Shown here: piece by piece, positions 1 to 9,729 of the stretch
How positions within the stretch are numbered: position 1 is the first letter of the stretch
Layout of the letters: each line of letters begins with the position of its first letter
Source: Smittia aterrima
Taxonomy: Eukaryota; Arthropoda; Insecta; Diptera; Chironomidae
Assembly: GCA_033063855.1 (NCBI GenBank)
Contig: CP093829.1
Span: 3,730,243-3,794,242, forward strand
Reading direction: 5' to 3'
DNA: 64,000 nucleotides
The notes under the pieces: generated by a model
The model's database searches: none
What the model saw: the letters and a program-made list of their open reading frames with translations, nothing else
Told to the model about the DNA's origin: nothing
Translations under genes and position numbers: made by a program

Positions 1-126
1 AGATTAAAACCGGAGGAAGAGTCACTCCATCGCAAATGTTCTCAGTCCTTCAAGCAATTTTGGCTTTATCTGGAAGCAAAAGATAAATTGATGTACGAAG
101 ACGCTTTCTCCTTCGATCAATTATGA
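1..126 (+). CDS. 3' end of an unrecognised gene (partial)
   Basis: The window opens in a reading frame that stays open for 41 codons and ends with TGA at 124-126. The peptide is polar and aromatic (it contains a KQFWLYLEAKDKL stretch) and looks coding rather than random. Overlapping AATAAA signals lie about 15-20 bases after the stop (near 140-149), as expected for a compact insect 3' end. The 5' part is outside the window and I recognise no family. It could equally be the tail of a transposon protein, given the neighbouring element remnants. Confidence 0.35.
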   Translation, partial: RLKPEEESLHRKCSQSFKQFWLYLEAKDKLMYEDAFSFDQL

Positions 127-730
127 AGCTTGAACGGTTAATAAATAAATTGATCCATTGAAGATGATCAATCCAAATTTCATCTAAACAAAAAACTTTG
201 CCATTTGCAGCTAGTCCATAGAAGGAAAGCGAAGAAATTTTCCTTAAAAATAAAACAAATTGAAATTGAGTTAATAAATCTGATATAAAGTGCAGCTTAG
301 ATTCCATCGAGAACCTAACTTTATCACACATCAAACTCTATTATCATTGCAAAAGGCTGCATAAAAGAGGAATGTATATCGAGGTCAGCTTTTCGGACCT
401 AAAAATAATCTGCTAGGAGTTCCCTCTGAAGTGGCAGAATGATTAGAAGTTTGGATTCAACAGTGCTCTTCTGTTGTTGTTGTTGATGAACGAGATGAGA
501 TTCTTCTGGAATATCTCAGCTATCAACGCATCGGTGCACTATCTAAGCTCCTGGGATGATTCCAAATAGGCCCTTGGACAACTCATCTGTCGCTTTACTC
601 AACTGGGAGAAGATGTTGTTGCCATATAAATATATCAACGTATAAAGAACATGATGTTCAACCGGATCTTCCCGGATCATAAAAGCAAAAGTTTAAATTA
701 AAAAACAAACGTCAAATCTAAAGATAAGTA
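127..730. other. no gene seen
   Basis: Apart from the AATAAA motifs just after the preceding stop, I see no supported gene. The reading frames are short and interrupted on both strands. The stretch leads into the transposase remnant and may be decayed element sequence. Confidence 0.4.
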
Positions 731-1096
731 ATGGGATCTGCCGCACGTTTGACGCCTGAGGAACAAGCAACATGTTTAGAGTGGAAAGGAAAGAAGTCAA
801 ATGCTAAAATCGCGGAAATATTGGGAAATGGCAGAAGCAGTAGAGTTGTTTTTAACTTCTTCAAGAAAGGTGTTAATTACGGAAAAAATGCACCTCGAAA
901 ATTGAAGCTTACAGTAGATCAACAGAAGCTGGTCAAGAAAGAAGTTGCAGCCCGTAAGAAGAGCTACACAGAAATAGGCAAGATAGTCTCTGTTCATCGA
1001 AATACGATTGGTAGGCTTGTCAATTCAAAGCAAAAGCAATCAACAGCAACATCTCAGGAGAATGAAGACTCCTTAGCATTCTGGAAGACTCCTTAG
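731..1096 (+). mobile_element. Tc1/mariner-type transposase, N-terminal remnant
   Basis: This 121-codon frame resembles the N-terminal DNA-binding part of Tc1/mariner (IS630-related) transposases. Residues about 8-45 form a first helix-turn-helix (LTPEEQATCLEWKGKKSNAK, then a GRSSRVVFNFFKK recognition-helix-like segment). A second one lies at about 60-100 (KSYTEIGKIVSVHRNTIGRL). Full-length family members are about 340 residues and carry a DDE/D catalytic domain. Here the frame stops right after the second helix-turn-helix and no DDE-domain sequence follows, so this is a dead fragment. I did not identify terminal inverted repeats. Domestication of the DNA-binding part is possible but nothing in the sequence argues for it. 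Confidence 0.6.
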
Positions 1097-1513
1097 TATG
1101 AATGTATAAATTCTCTTGAATGGAAATAAAACCTTCTCTTTATAAGCTTGTGCTTCACCGAACCAGTTGTATTATTCCATCAGGTTATGGGTATATTGGA
1201 CCTAATACTCCAATTCGAGTAAGTACAACAAAAATAAGCCCAAAGTCGCAAATTTAATATTTCCGTTCGATTTTTAGTCGACAAATATTATCCTTTGGCC
1301 AACATTCAAAAATTCCTACGGAGAACAGCCGATTTCATCGCTAATTATCTCATTCACACGCCCTATTCCATCAGATGTCAAACAATCCTAATCTCACCCC
1401 GTTTAGAACCAAGCATATCCATAATTTGCCAGAGGAATGAATCCGTCACCATGCCTAGCTACTAACATTTCGTCGGAAGAAAAAAATCAAACGATATCTT
1501 CCATTAATTGTCT

Positions 1514-1690
1514 TCAAGCCATTAACAGTTGAAAGACGTTCGCTTTAAACGCGGCTTTCGGCAGTTCGTCGAGGGGGACTTCAATTACCCCAAAATCTAA
1601 ATTTATAACTAAAACTCCTCCGAGTTCTGAGAAAGCCCGAATTGGGACCCGAAATTTCTTCTTCTGTATTTGATTCCTTCTGATTTGTTC
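1514..1690 (-). other. unrecognised coding-like minus-strand frame
   Basis: On the minus strand a frame ending at 1514 encodes a balanced peptide of about 50-60 residues (it includes FRVPIRAFSELGGVLVINLD and ends FQLLMA). Its composition is more protein-like than that of most shadow frames. There is no clear ATG near its start; an acceptor-like CAGAAG lies near 1680 on the minus strand. Its upstream end runs close to the plus-strand copia fragment. It may be an exon of a decayed element. I do not recognise the family. Confidence 0.2.
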
Positions 1691-1754
1691 TGTAATCGCG
1701 GCAGGAAGGCGATAATGACACAAACTTATTTTTGTTTGATCCAAGAAGCGGGGA

Positions 1755-1903
1755 TGTCATCAACAGCATGTGGCTTGGCCATATCTTGGAGATGTAAAAA
1801 GCAATCTCTGGTAGCACTCTCAACAACTGAAGCTGAATTCTACGCACTAGCAGAGACAACCAAAGAATTAATTTGGATTGCTGAAATTTCACAATGTTTC
1901 TAA
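1755..1903 (+). mobile_element. Ty1/copia retrotransposon RNase H fragment
   Basis: The translated segment contains AISWRCKKQSLVALSTTEAE followed by FYALAETTKELIWI. This is the diagnostic end of the RNase H domain in copia-type Pol proteins (family pattern: ISW-x-SKKQ-x-x-VALSTTEAEY-x-AL). About 50 codons remain before a stop; no integrase, reverse transcriptase or LTR was recognised around it. It is a truncated fossil, and with the other scraps nearby it marks this end of the window as a transposon-rich interval. Confidence 0.75.
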
Positions 1904-1977
1904 GTGAGTACGAAAAAAAAACTGGAACGACTATGATGTTTTTGATTCGAGCTGATGGAAAGCCCAAAAAATATACA

Positions 1978-2140
1978 TTTTTTATATATAATATATTTTA
2001 TTTAATGAATTTACATATACTTTACAATAAATACTATTAAAATATTATATTAAGAAAAAAGATACTATAATAATGTAATCACTGTATCGAAGATGATCTT
2101 TTGCTGCAACAATTATCAGAAAATGAAACGCAATCCGCTT
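1978..2140. repeat. direct repeat copy A (about 150 bases, diverged)
   Basis: This AT-rich block is clearly similar by eye to 2720-2863: both run TATATATAA, then AAAAAAGATACTATAATA, TATCGAAGAT and CTTTTGCTGCAACAA in the same order. Read on the minus strand, both copies end a short frame in a CCSK-x-SSI-stop pattern and are followed by AATAAA-like motifs. That suggests two duplicated gene 3' ends rather than simple AT-rich convergence. Decayed LTRs are an alternative, because an integrase scrap lies between the copies. Confidence 0.6.
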
Positions 2141-2163
2141 AAGATAAATAGAAAAATAGTAGT

Positions 2164-2347
2164 TTCAAAAGATCATAAAACGTGAGTAACAATCAATGAT
2201 AATTAAAAGTGAAGAACCACCAAATTTATCATACGGTCCGAAGTAGTCCATGGCTAATGTGCCAATCTCGATGGAATTAATTCTTTTCATCGACAACCAG
2301 TCACGTGAAACCCGAAAGTTGTAAGCTAGCAAACGAACATGGAATCG
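2164..2347 (-). mobile_element. LTR-retroelement integrase fragment
   Basis: A minus-strand frame of about 60 codons contains LAMDYFGPY, then a short glycine loop, then LLIIIDCYSRF. This matches the start of the retroviral-type integrase core (family pattern: D-Y/F-x-GP, about 10 residues, then LLV-x-IDxYSR). The first catalytic Asp would be the D of MDYFGP; the second Asp and the Glu are missing because the frame stops after FMIF. It reads like a Gypsy or BEL/Pao type core but is too short to assign. It is a dead remnant. Confidence 0.5.
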
Positions 2348-2719
2348 TCATGGTTGGACTTTACCCAAATTTAACATTCCGATCCCTTAAAAACCATTAA
2401 AGAGTCAAAAAAATAGAAAAAGAACTTGGAATATTGTCTCAAGAGCTGAGTTTGCAAACATCTTTATGAAAGCTCTCGATCGATTTCATGGTTATCCAGA
2501 AAACATCCAAGAAAATTGGAGAAATGTCTCAATCAGAACACGTCCAAGAAGTTTGAAACAGGCGAATGATAGTACAAAATATTACCCTGATTGATGACAG
2601 AAGGCGAAACTAATAACAATAAAAATTCTTCAAAAAAACTATCGGCCGGAGAAGTCCTACCCTGGCATTGTCTGAAGATGAAAAGATTCCAAAGAAATGA
2701 TGAGCGAAAAATTTTTGTT

Positions 2720-2863
2720 TCTTTATATATAACATAATTTATTAAATGAAATTACATTAATAAAAACTATATAATATTAAAAAAGATACTATAATATTGT
2801 TATCACAGTATCGAAGATTTACTTTTGCTGCAACAAACCTTAGAAGATGGCATGCCGTCCGCT
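2720..2863. repeat. direct repeat copy B
   Basis: Second copy of the block at 1978-2140, in the same orientation and about 740 bases away. Upstream on the minus strand it continues into a somewhat longer open frame (to about 2940) that ends in the CCSK-x-SSI-stop motif, so copy B looks less degraded than copy A. Confidence 0.6.
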
Positions 2864-3130
2864 TCAACAGTGGTCGAAGAAAAAAACGTGATGTAGTTGT
2901 ATAATGTTCTCCATTCGATTCTGAGGCACCTCTGAGGAATATCTTCATTTGCTATTTAAAAATTGTTCTTAAAAACTTGGATGGATGGATGTATTCTTGA
3001 AAACTTGGATGTGTTTGATATCTGTTGATGCAATTGGCCTAAAGCCTTCAGTGATGACTTAAAGGATGATTAAGTCCATGTAGATTTACGATAAGAAAGT
3101 TTCCATGCGACTTCTGAACCTCCATGACCA

Positions 3131-3345
3131 TCATAAAAAGCCAGAAATCACTGAGTTCTCACCTCCATCCCAATAAATTGCTATATTCTTGAGGCGAATG
3201 TTTCCATGTATGATCCCGAACTCGTGAAGGTGGCTGATCCCTTGAAGCACCCCGCGAATGATTTCGACTGGATCTTAGGTTTGCATATGTTCAAAAATCT
3301 TGATGGGATCAAAGTAATCCTCACAATTAATTACGTACGAGAGTC
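3131..3345 (-). pseudogene. decayed protein-kinase-like fragment
   Basis: On the minus strand the translation gives YVINCEDYF (hinge-like), an in-frame TAA, then EIIRGVLQGISHLHEFGIIH, directly followed by GNIRLKNIAI. This is the arrangement of the kinase alpha-E helix and catalytic loop (family: L-x-x-LH-x-x-x-IIHRDLKPxN). The catalytic HRD is replaced by HGN and the frame breaks again after ISGF where DFG is expected, so the piece cannot encode an active kinase. Immediately after the break another frame reads YDGHGGSEVAWKLS, which resembles the PP2C phosphatase DGHGG motif; this may be coincidence. Assignment to a kinase subfamily is not possible from this length. Confidence 0.4.
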
Positions 3346-3576
3346 ACAAGATGATTTGATTTGTTTTATTTAAAAAACGCTATTCAGCGTTTATCATTTT
3401 TACAACGATATTACTAAATTTTTACATGCTTCGTTAATTTTCTCTTTACTTCCCAAACAAGAATTTTCTTTTCTAAAGTTATTGTACATATTTAAACCTT
3501 TATAGAGTAGAGAGATGTATGAAACTCGTGTCCGATTCTACCGCGATAAGTTATTGGAAGGCTCAGTTTTGGCATG

Positions 3577-3807
3577 TTACTGATATCGTTCATTATCAGT
3601 AACGATATTTTCAGATTGTCCAAGTTCCATTTGCATAATTGGAAATCCTTTGTTATCTTGAGATTCATTTGGTTCTATTCGTTTATTTGAATTCCATTTT
3701 TTGGATTTGGCAACAACGGTCGAAGTTGTCAGCCGATCAGTTTTTTTAAAATTAATTTTATCGAGGCAATTTATCTTTCTTCTTGTGGTTAGCATACTTT
3801 GGATCAT
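3577..3807 (-). CDS. small hydrophilic ORF, hypothetical
   Basis: A 76-codon frame with a true ATG encodes a Lys/Asn/Ser/Thr-rich peptide without signal peptide, membrane segment or recognised motif. A minus-strand AATAAA-like signal lies about 200 bases downstream (near 3365). It may be a small gene, a terminal exon of a lost gene or chance. The remaining sequence from 3346 to 4561 shows no other supportable gene. Confidence 0.2.
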   Translation of the reverse strand: MIQSMLTTRRKINCLDKINFKKTDRLTTSTVVAKSKKWNSNKRIEPNESQDNKGFPIMQMELGQSENIVTDNERYQ

Positions 3808-4561
3808 TAATAGCCTAACAACTTGGCTTTGTTTAGATTGGCTTTGGTTAAATGGATGTTAATTTCGTCATTTTCATTAATTCTTGTCATTTTCAAAATA
3901 TTGCGCAATTTTCAAAAGTTTTTTTACTGAACTCATCCGGTGACCGAAAAATTCGAAAGAAATCCAGTGATCGAATGTTTATTTATAAAATTCATTTTAA
4001 TTTTCTTCATAAAATTCTTTGAGAAAGTGAGATAAAGAGTTCTAAGTGCAAGTGAGAGACCACCAATTCAAGTGGCCAAACTGAATTGAAACTAACTTAA
4101 TCGTAAAATAATGAAATATCTTTAAATACGATTTCGAATGTGAAGAAGAAAAAACTCAAAAGAAAATTATAAAAATTTTATTTAGCGATATTTGCGCTGA
4201 ACAAAACTAAGAAATCTTCAAAAACAATTAACTAGATCAGAATCAGGAACAATTTGAATTCAGACTTGCGTTGGGAAATAAACGCGAAGCCATCGAAAAA
4301 TCAAGATATCTGATCCATCGTATTGCAACAACAAAGAACAAAACAGCAGCTCAGCTGATTCTCTCGAATGATTTGGGTGGAAGTGTGAAAGTAAAAAGTT
4401 CTTCCAAGTGAATCATTAGCAAAACTAATTACACATTGCGAAATATCTTTGAAGATTCTGATATCACGAAATAAAATCGCAATAGAAAAAAATAGAAGGG
4501 GAAGTCCAAAAGTGACATTGTCATCCAAAAATCAACAAAACGCATCAGCAAACAAATAAGC

Positions 4562-7500
4562 ATGATTTGTAATCACAGAGTTCGTCTCAAAGAGCAATTG
4601 TTCCTTGATGGCGATAAGCCATCGCTGCTCGAGACGATTTTCAAATATCTAGCCAACAATTTGAACCTGATCAGTCAACTCGACCCGACCACAAACAAAT
4701 GGGAGCTCAAAGATGATGTGATTATTCCAAATGAAATTTGTGATAGGTAAGTCAAATCGAAGTGATCTACGATTTAAGAAAATTACGAAATATCGATCGC
4801 TCCGCCTCGTTTTCAACTCTTTTAGATAAGGACGTTAGTGACGTCGTTGTCTTTACGAATCGATGATCATCACATGTTTCTCTGTTGAGATGTGATTGGG
4901 GCTGTTTGATAATCATGTAGCAATTTAAAGTGAAATCATCGAAACTGTCGAGTCCATATCGTTATTTGATAAGTCAACAATACATTTCTTTCCTAAAAAA
5001 TATTTCGTGAAGTGCAATTCTTCATCAATTTGCAACGTCATAAGTGAACAAGCCCATAGTTTGATGACCATTGTTTTGGTCAAGTTTTGTAACAATTTCA
5101 AGGCAGAAATCATGTTTCTCTTCTCTCTGTGTGTCTCCACTTTGTTTTCTAGCTTGTTTCGTTTAGACAAACGCTCTCCTCTACAAATCAGTCCGAAAAT
5201 AAAACGACCAACAGCATAAGCACTTCACCTTAGCATTGGCAATCAAAAGTAAACGCATGCTGCTTTCAATTGCATCATGAATGATTTTGTCTAGCAAGCA
5301 ATAAGCTTTGGGAACATTTCGTGAACTATGGGACAATCAACAATTAAGTTGTTGAGCAACGTCTTTTATGCTCAAACATAATCTGGTTCATCTTCTCTTG
5401 CGTACATTCCCTAAAGAGCAATTTTTGAAAGCACTCATCATAGAGAATCTTTCTGAAATGGAGCAACCATCTTCAGTTTTGAAAATGCTACTCGAGAATT
5501 CTATGAATGATCAAAAAGCTTCAAACAAGAAGAATGTAAGCAAAAGGATAGCAAAACTAAAAATAGCTCATACTTTTCACTTTTCAAAATTTTCATTCTC
5601 TCTTTTGTCCCAAGCGATTGGATTGAATGCATTTGCAAGGGAAAGACAAACAAACGAAATGCTTCATTCTCGTCTCAGATCGATGCGATGATAGTTTTAA
5701 AATAGATAAGACGAGGAAGTGTGAAATTCGAAATTCTTCGCTTTCTGACATTGAAAGTGAACGAGTGTAGAGGAAAAGAAAACGATTTCGTCATTAAACT
5801 GCATCAAGGCCTTGCAAGTTTTGTTTGCTGTACTTTGACTTTAATTTTTTTTAAACAAACAAAGCTAAATAATAAAACGCAGTTGACTTCACGAAAGGAA
5901 TATGCTGAGAAATATTTTTATTTCCTTAGTTATTCGATTGAAATAACTTTCGGTAATTCTGGGAGTTTGAACAGATCAGGTGGTCGGACAATGGCAAGAG
6001 GATCAAGTGTGACGTCGACATCGGGAATCGGGAATGGAACTTTCAAGTCAACGCTAACTGAGCGTCCTCGTTTTTGGGAAATGACTGGAATAAAAAGAAA
6101 TTGGAAATGTTAGTTCAGAATTAGCCATTTTTTGGTGATCCAAAAAAATTTGTCATTGGCGTTGTGACTTGAGGTTGATTGTTGTAGTTCGGGGGAGGCG
6201 CCTGAGGATATTGTCCGTTGTAATTGACAGGTGATTGCTGGGGATATTGTCCGTTGTAATTGGAAGATGACTGCTGGGGATATTGACTGTTGTAGTTGAC
6301 CGATGACTGCTGACCATATTGACCGTTGTAGCTGCCAGGATATTGACCGTTCATGTTTTGATAATAATTTTGAGGAGTATAATTTGGGTTTGGTAAGATA
6401 TTCCAGTTACTGTCAATAAAAAAGGGAGGACCATTTCCCCTTGAACCCCTTTTCGGTTGATAATTAGGGCGATTGTTATAATTACTGCCAGGGAATTGAT
6501 TATTGTAATTATTGACAGGGAATCCGTTGCCGTTGTATTGATAGTTTCCGTTGTAACTGTTCGGGCTAATTGTTGTCGTGGTCAAAGTCGTAGTTGTGGC
6601 GTTTCTTCTTGACCTGTTCCTTTGCCACTGTGGCCTTGGACCACCATAATTCAAATTCCATTGTTGAGCTAATGTTTTTGATTGATATTCCACAAGAAAA
6701 GTTTAGTGCTTCTCATTCTCTCTAAATCTTACCATCGCGCTGATAACCTTCGACAATAGCAGCTTCGTTAGTCCCAGGGATGACTAATCCAATCTTTAAA
6801 AGGAATCTAATAACTTGCAGTTCCACTTTAAACAATCTCACTTACAGAAACTTTCACCAACATTAAACCAAACACAAGAAGAACTTGAGATTTCATCTCG
6901 AAATTATTTTACTGCTCCTGACCTCACAAAGTGTTAAACTCTTGAATGACTGTAAACTCTACCGAACTTTTATAGCTTCTGAAAATTGTTTTTATTTGAT
7001 GGTTGAAGCCGGAAAACAGATAGCGAGTGTTGATTACAGGGCGGATCGAGAGTTATTTAAATGAGATTTAAGTGTTTGTCTCAATTGTTATGAATTATTC
7101 GAAGTTGCGACGCAGAACTAATTTTTACCACTAATTACAGATTTCTTCAATTCTATCAAAATTGCTCGTTGGACATCAATGATAACTTCATCAACATCTT
7201 CAAAGATACAAGTCGTACTCCACTTAAGTTTGTCTCGTTGCGAAATAGCTCTATAACCGACGATGGAATGCAATCGCTACTCGAACATAAACTGATCTCG
7301 CTCTCATTGTGGTATTGTGATAAGATCACGAACGCTTCGTGGCCACATCTGATCGCAAACGGGAGTGAACTGAAAAATCTCGAGCTCGGAAAGTTTGTTG
7401 ACATGTTAAAGAACCGCGAGCCAAATGAAAAGACACCAATCGACTTTCTAATGAATCTTCCAAAGCTCAAGCGTCTAGTGCTGAATGGTGTTGCTCTACA

Positions 7501-9516
7501 GTCATCTGTTACGTTTAGTGATTTAAAGGAATTGTCCTATCTCGACCTCACCGCCTGTCTCTTCGCTGACTTCAGTCTAGACAGTCTCGTCCACCTTCCT
7601 CATCTCAAAACGCTCATTCTGTTTAATGTGTGGCCCTTGGAGCGTGAGGTTCCAACAATATGTCAACTAAAGCAACTTCAGATGCTCGATATTTCGCTTT
7701 CAAAGCCGATGATGCCTTCCTATACATCGCCAAATAAGACGCTGGAGATGATTGTTCTCAATTTGCCATTTCTTGAGCATTTGGATATTTCGGGAACAAA
7801 TTTGTAAGTTTTCTTCTTTTGATTTGCGATTGAATTGATTTAATAAAAATTTCATTTTAGAGCTGGAACGGGTGTTGCACAACAAGAAGCTAAAGGAGGA
7901 TTACACAGCTCAGACATCCCTGGTCTTGAAAGTCGAGTTGAATGTCCTTTAAAATTCCTTGGACTCTACGACACAACAAGCTCTGCCTGCCGTCGACATG
8001 ATATTCCCGCTCTCTCGATAGCTGGCGATGCCAACGAGGATCAAATTCTCTTGTCAGCCATTATGTACCAAGATCGTCACGAGATGCTGACTAAAGTGTT
8101 GAATGATCTTTACCATTTACTGAGATTCGAGAACTGCACTCAGATTGATCGAGCGTTGAGAGCTGTTCTAATCGCCATGGATAAGCACATTGGAATCAAG
8201 CACATTCAAATATCTGGCAGTGCAACGCTTTTTTACATCGTGAAGAGCAAAGAGAAGGTGAAGTTTGGTTCGATACTGAAGAATCACATTATTCGTACTT
8301 TGCTCAATGGAATGTCGGCTCACTTGTCAGACGACACAATGATGAGAAATGGCTGCTTGACGCTTTGCCAGTTCTCCATTCCATCCGATGTGGTAAGATT
8401 TTGATTTAATTAATTAATTTTTAATCTTTAAATGTCAAATCTTTATTTCTCTAGCTTTTTGAATACGAGCGACTCGTCAGAATTCTTCTGCATGGAGTCA
8501 GTGATACTGAACAGAGCTTCGTCCAGCGAATCGCAATTTACCTGCTAAATTCTTTGGCTTGTCAAGTTGATGGCAATCAGAAGCTTTTCCTAGGCGACTT
8601 AGGTGCTATTTCGGTAAATTGAGATGCGACAACTGCTGAATCATTAATAATAAAAAACATTTTTACGTTTTTCTAGACCATGCTAAATCTTATAAATGAT
8701 CGTCTCAATCGAAAAGTGTTTGATGATGTCATGGAAGTTGCTTGGTCAACAATGTGGAATGTAACAGACGAGACGTCAATAAATTGCGAGAGATTCTTAG
8801 ACGGGAAAGGCATGGAATACTTCTTAGGCTGTTTGAGGGTTTGTACTTTTGTTATGAATCATAATCAACTTCATTTAACTTTTATTTTCTTCTAAAAGTG
8901 TTTCCCGGATAAAGATGAATTACTGCGTAATATGATGGGATTATTAGGAAATGTTGCTGAAGTGAAACGTTTGCGTCATCGTCTAATGACTCCAGAGTAC
9001 ATTATGGTGTTTAGCGATCTCCTCGACTCAAATAGCGATGGAATAGAAGTAAGCTACAATGCCGCTGGTGTGCTTGCTCATATCGCATCTGATGGAGCCG
9101 AAGCTTGGACAATCGAGCATCCATCTCGTGAGCATGTTCTCGATAGAATGTTCCAAGCAATTGAGCGCTGGAATTTGAATACTGAAAGAAATATCAACTA
9201 CCGAAGTTTCGAGCCAATTCTTGGTCTTATAAAATGTTACGACACTCCTGCTTGTCAAATCTGGGCTGTGTGGGCACTAGCCAACCTGACAAAGGTTTGT
9301 TTCAAAACATTTTCTTTTTCATTCACTTTCTAATTTCCTCTCGATTTCAAGGTGTACCCGGACAAATATTGCAAGCTTGTTGAAGATGAGAATGGAACTA
9401 AATTGTTGATGGACCTAATCGATCACATGGAGACTTGCGAGAAATTAAAGAAACTTGCACAGATGGTGTTAGACCAGTGCGATCAAATCAACGAAAAGAA
9501 TTTCATGGAAGAGTAA
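4562..9516 (+). CDS. Zer1: Zer-1 homolog, CUL2 E3 ligase substrate receptor
   Basis: Seven coding exons with consistent phases: 4562-4746, 7141-7803, 7861-8392, 8455-8613, 8677-8838, 8899-9294, 9352-9516. They give 753 residues (human ZER1: 766). The N-terminal part (SLLETIFKYLANNLNLI, then IPNEICDR across the first junction) corresponds to the Cullin-2/Elongin-binding region. Leucine-rich repeats follow to about residue 265, then armadillo-like repeats to the end. Known role of the family: it recognises N-terminal glycine degrons and recruits them to CUL2 ubiquitin ligase. Residues reported to form the degron pocket appear conserved: W540 and D544 in WNVTDE, N585 and E588 in GNVAE. The ATG at 4562 is the first in-frame Met of exon 1 and leaves a slightly longer N-terminus than human. 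Intron 1 (2.4 kb) hosts an opposite-strand gene; the other introns are 57-69 bases. Confidence 0.93.
5917..5922 (-). terminator. AATAAA poly(A) signal of the nested gene
   Basis: AATAAA on the minus strand begins 8 bases after the TAA at 5930-5932. That close fit supports 5930-6084 being the real last exon. Confidence 0.6.
5930..6896 (-). CDS. secreted Gln/Asn/Tyr/Gly-rich repeat protein, nested in Zer1 intron 1
   Basis: Exons at 6846-6896 and 6733-6793 join in phase to the long exon 6121-6668. The protein starts MKSQVLLVFGLMLVKVS, a clear signal peptide, so it should be secreted. The middle is low-complexity: an Arg/Thr-rich patch, then Asn/Tyr/Gly runs, then four to five tandem units of about 14 residues of the type NYNGQYPQQSS. 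Read straight on, it stops at 6121 (about 219 aa in all). However, 5930-6084 is a coding-looking terminal exon (VDLKVPFPIPDVDVTLDPLA, proline/valine-rich, stop then AATAAA 8 bases on). It fits in phase only if a 41-base GC-AG intron (6085-6125) is removed. Function unknown; the composition recalls silk, salivary, cuticle or mucus-type proteins, which is inference. TATA box and Inr lie directly upstream. Confidence 0.75.
6180..6350 (-). repeat. in-frame tandem repeat, about 14 codons per unit
   Basis: Within the nested gene, units of about 42 bases repeat in tandem, each encoding a variant of NYNGQYPQQSS. On the plus strand they show as recurring GGATATTGTCCGTTGTAATTG-like blocks separated by CTGCTGG. 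Copy number is likely to vary between individuals by slippage (inference). Confidence 0.8.
6944..6974 (-). promoter_or_regulatory. TATA box and initiator of the nested secreted-protein gene
   Basis: On the minus strand TATAAAAG (6967-6974) is followed at the canonical distance by TCATTC (6944-6949), which fits the arthropod initiator TCA(G/T)TY. The implied start is near 6947, about 50 bases before the ATG at 6896. A strong TATA promoter in this setting suggests high, tissue-restricted expression (inference). Confidence 0.7.
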
Positions 9517-9723
9517 TATTAGGTTGATCCCTGTTAGCTTTCCTCTTTGTTTTGTTGATGTTTCATTAGCTTTTCCGGCCCCACCTTTATTGCTGAAAAG
9601 CATTTTCTTTCACTTTTAGTGAATCAACTTTTGTCGGTTTCTCGAGTTTTGCTATTTTTCCGTTTGATTTAAATGTAAAACTTCTGGGAAGAGAAAGAGT
9701 TTCCCGGAGGTTGGCGGATCCAA

Positions 9724-9729
9724 AATAAA
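9724..9729 (+). terminator. AATAAA poly(A) signal of Zer1
   Basis: First good AATAAA after the Zer1 stop at 9514-9516, giving a 3' UTR of about 220-240 bases. Confidence 0.6.

Noticed and set aside
2085..2345. Initially read as the activation segment of the kinase fragment at 3131-3345
   Set aside because: The continued translation (MDYFGP then LLIIIDCYSR) fits a retroelement integrase core much better than a kinase APE region.
6180..6350. CRISPR-like array of regularly spaced repeats
   Set aside because: The periodicity is in-frame protein-coding repetition inside a eukaryotic gene, without unique spacers of constant length.
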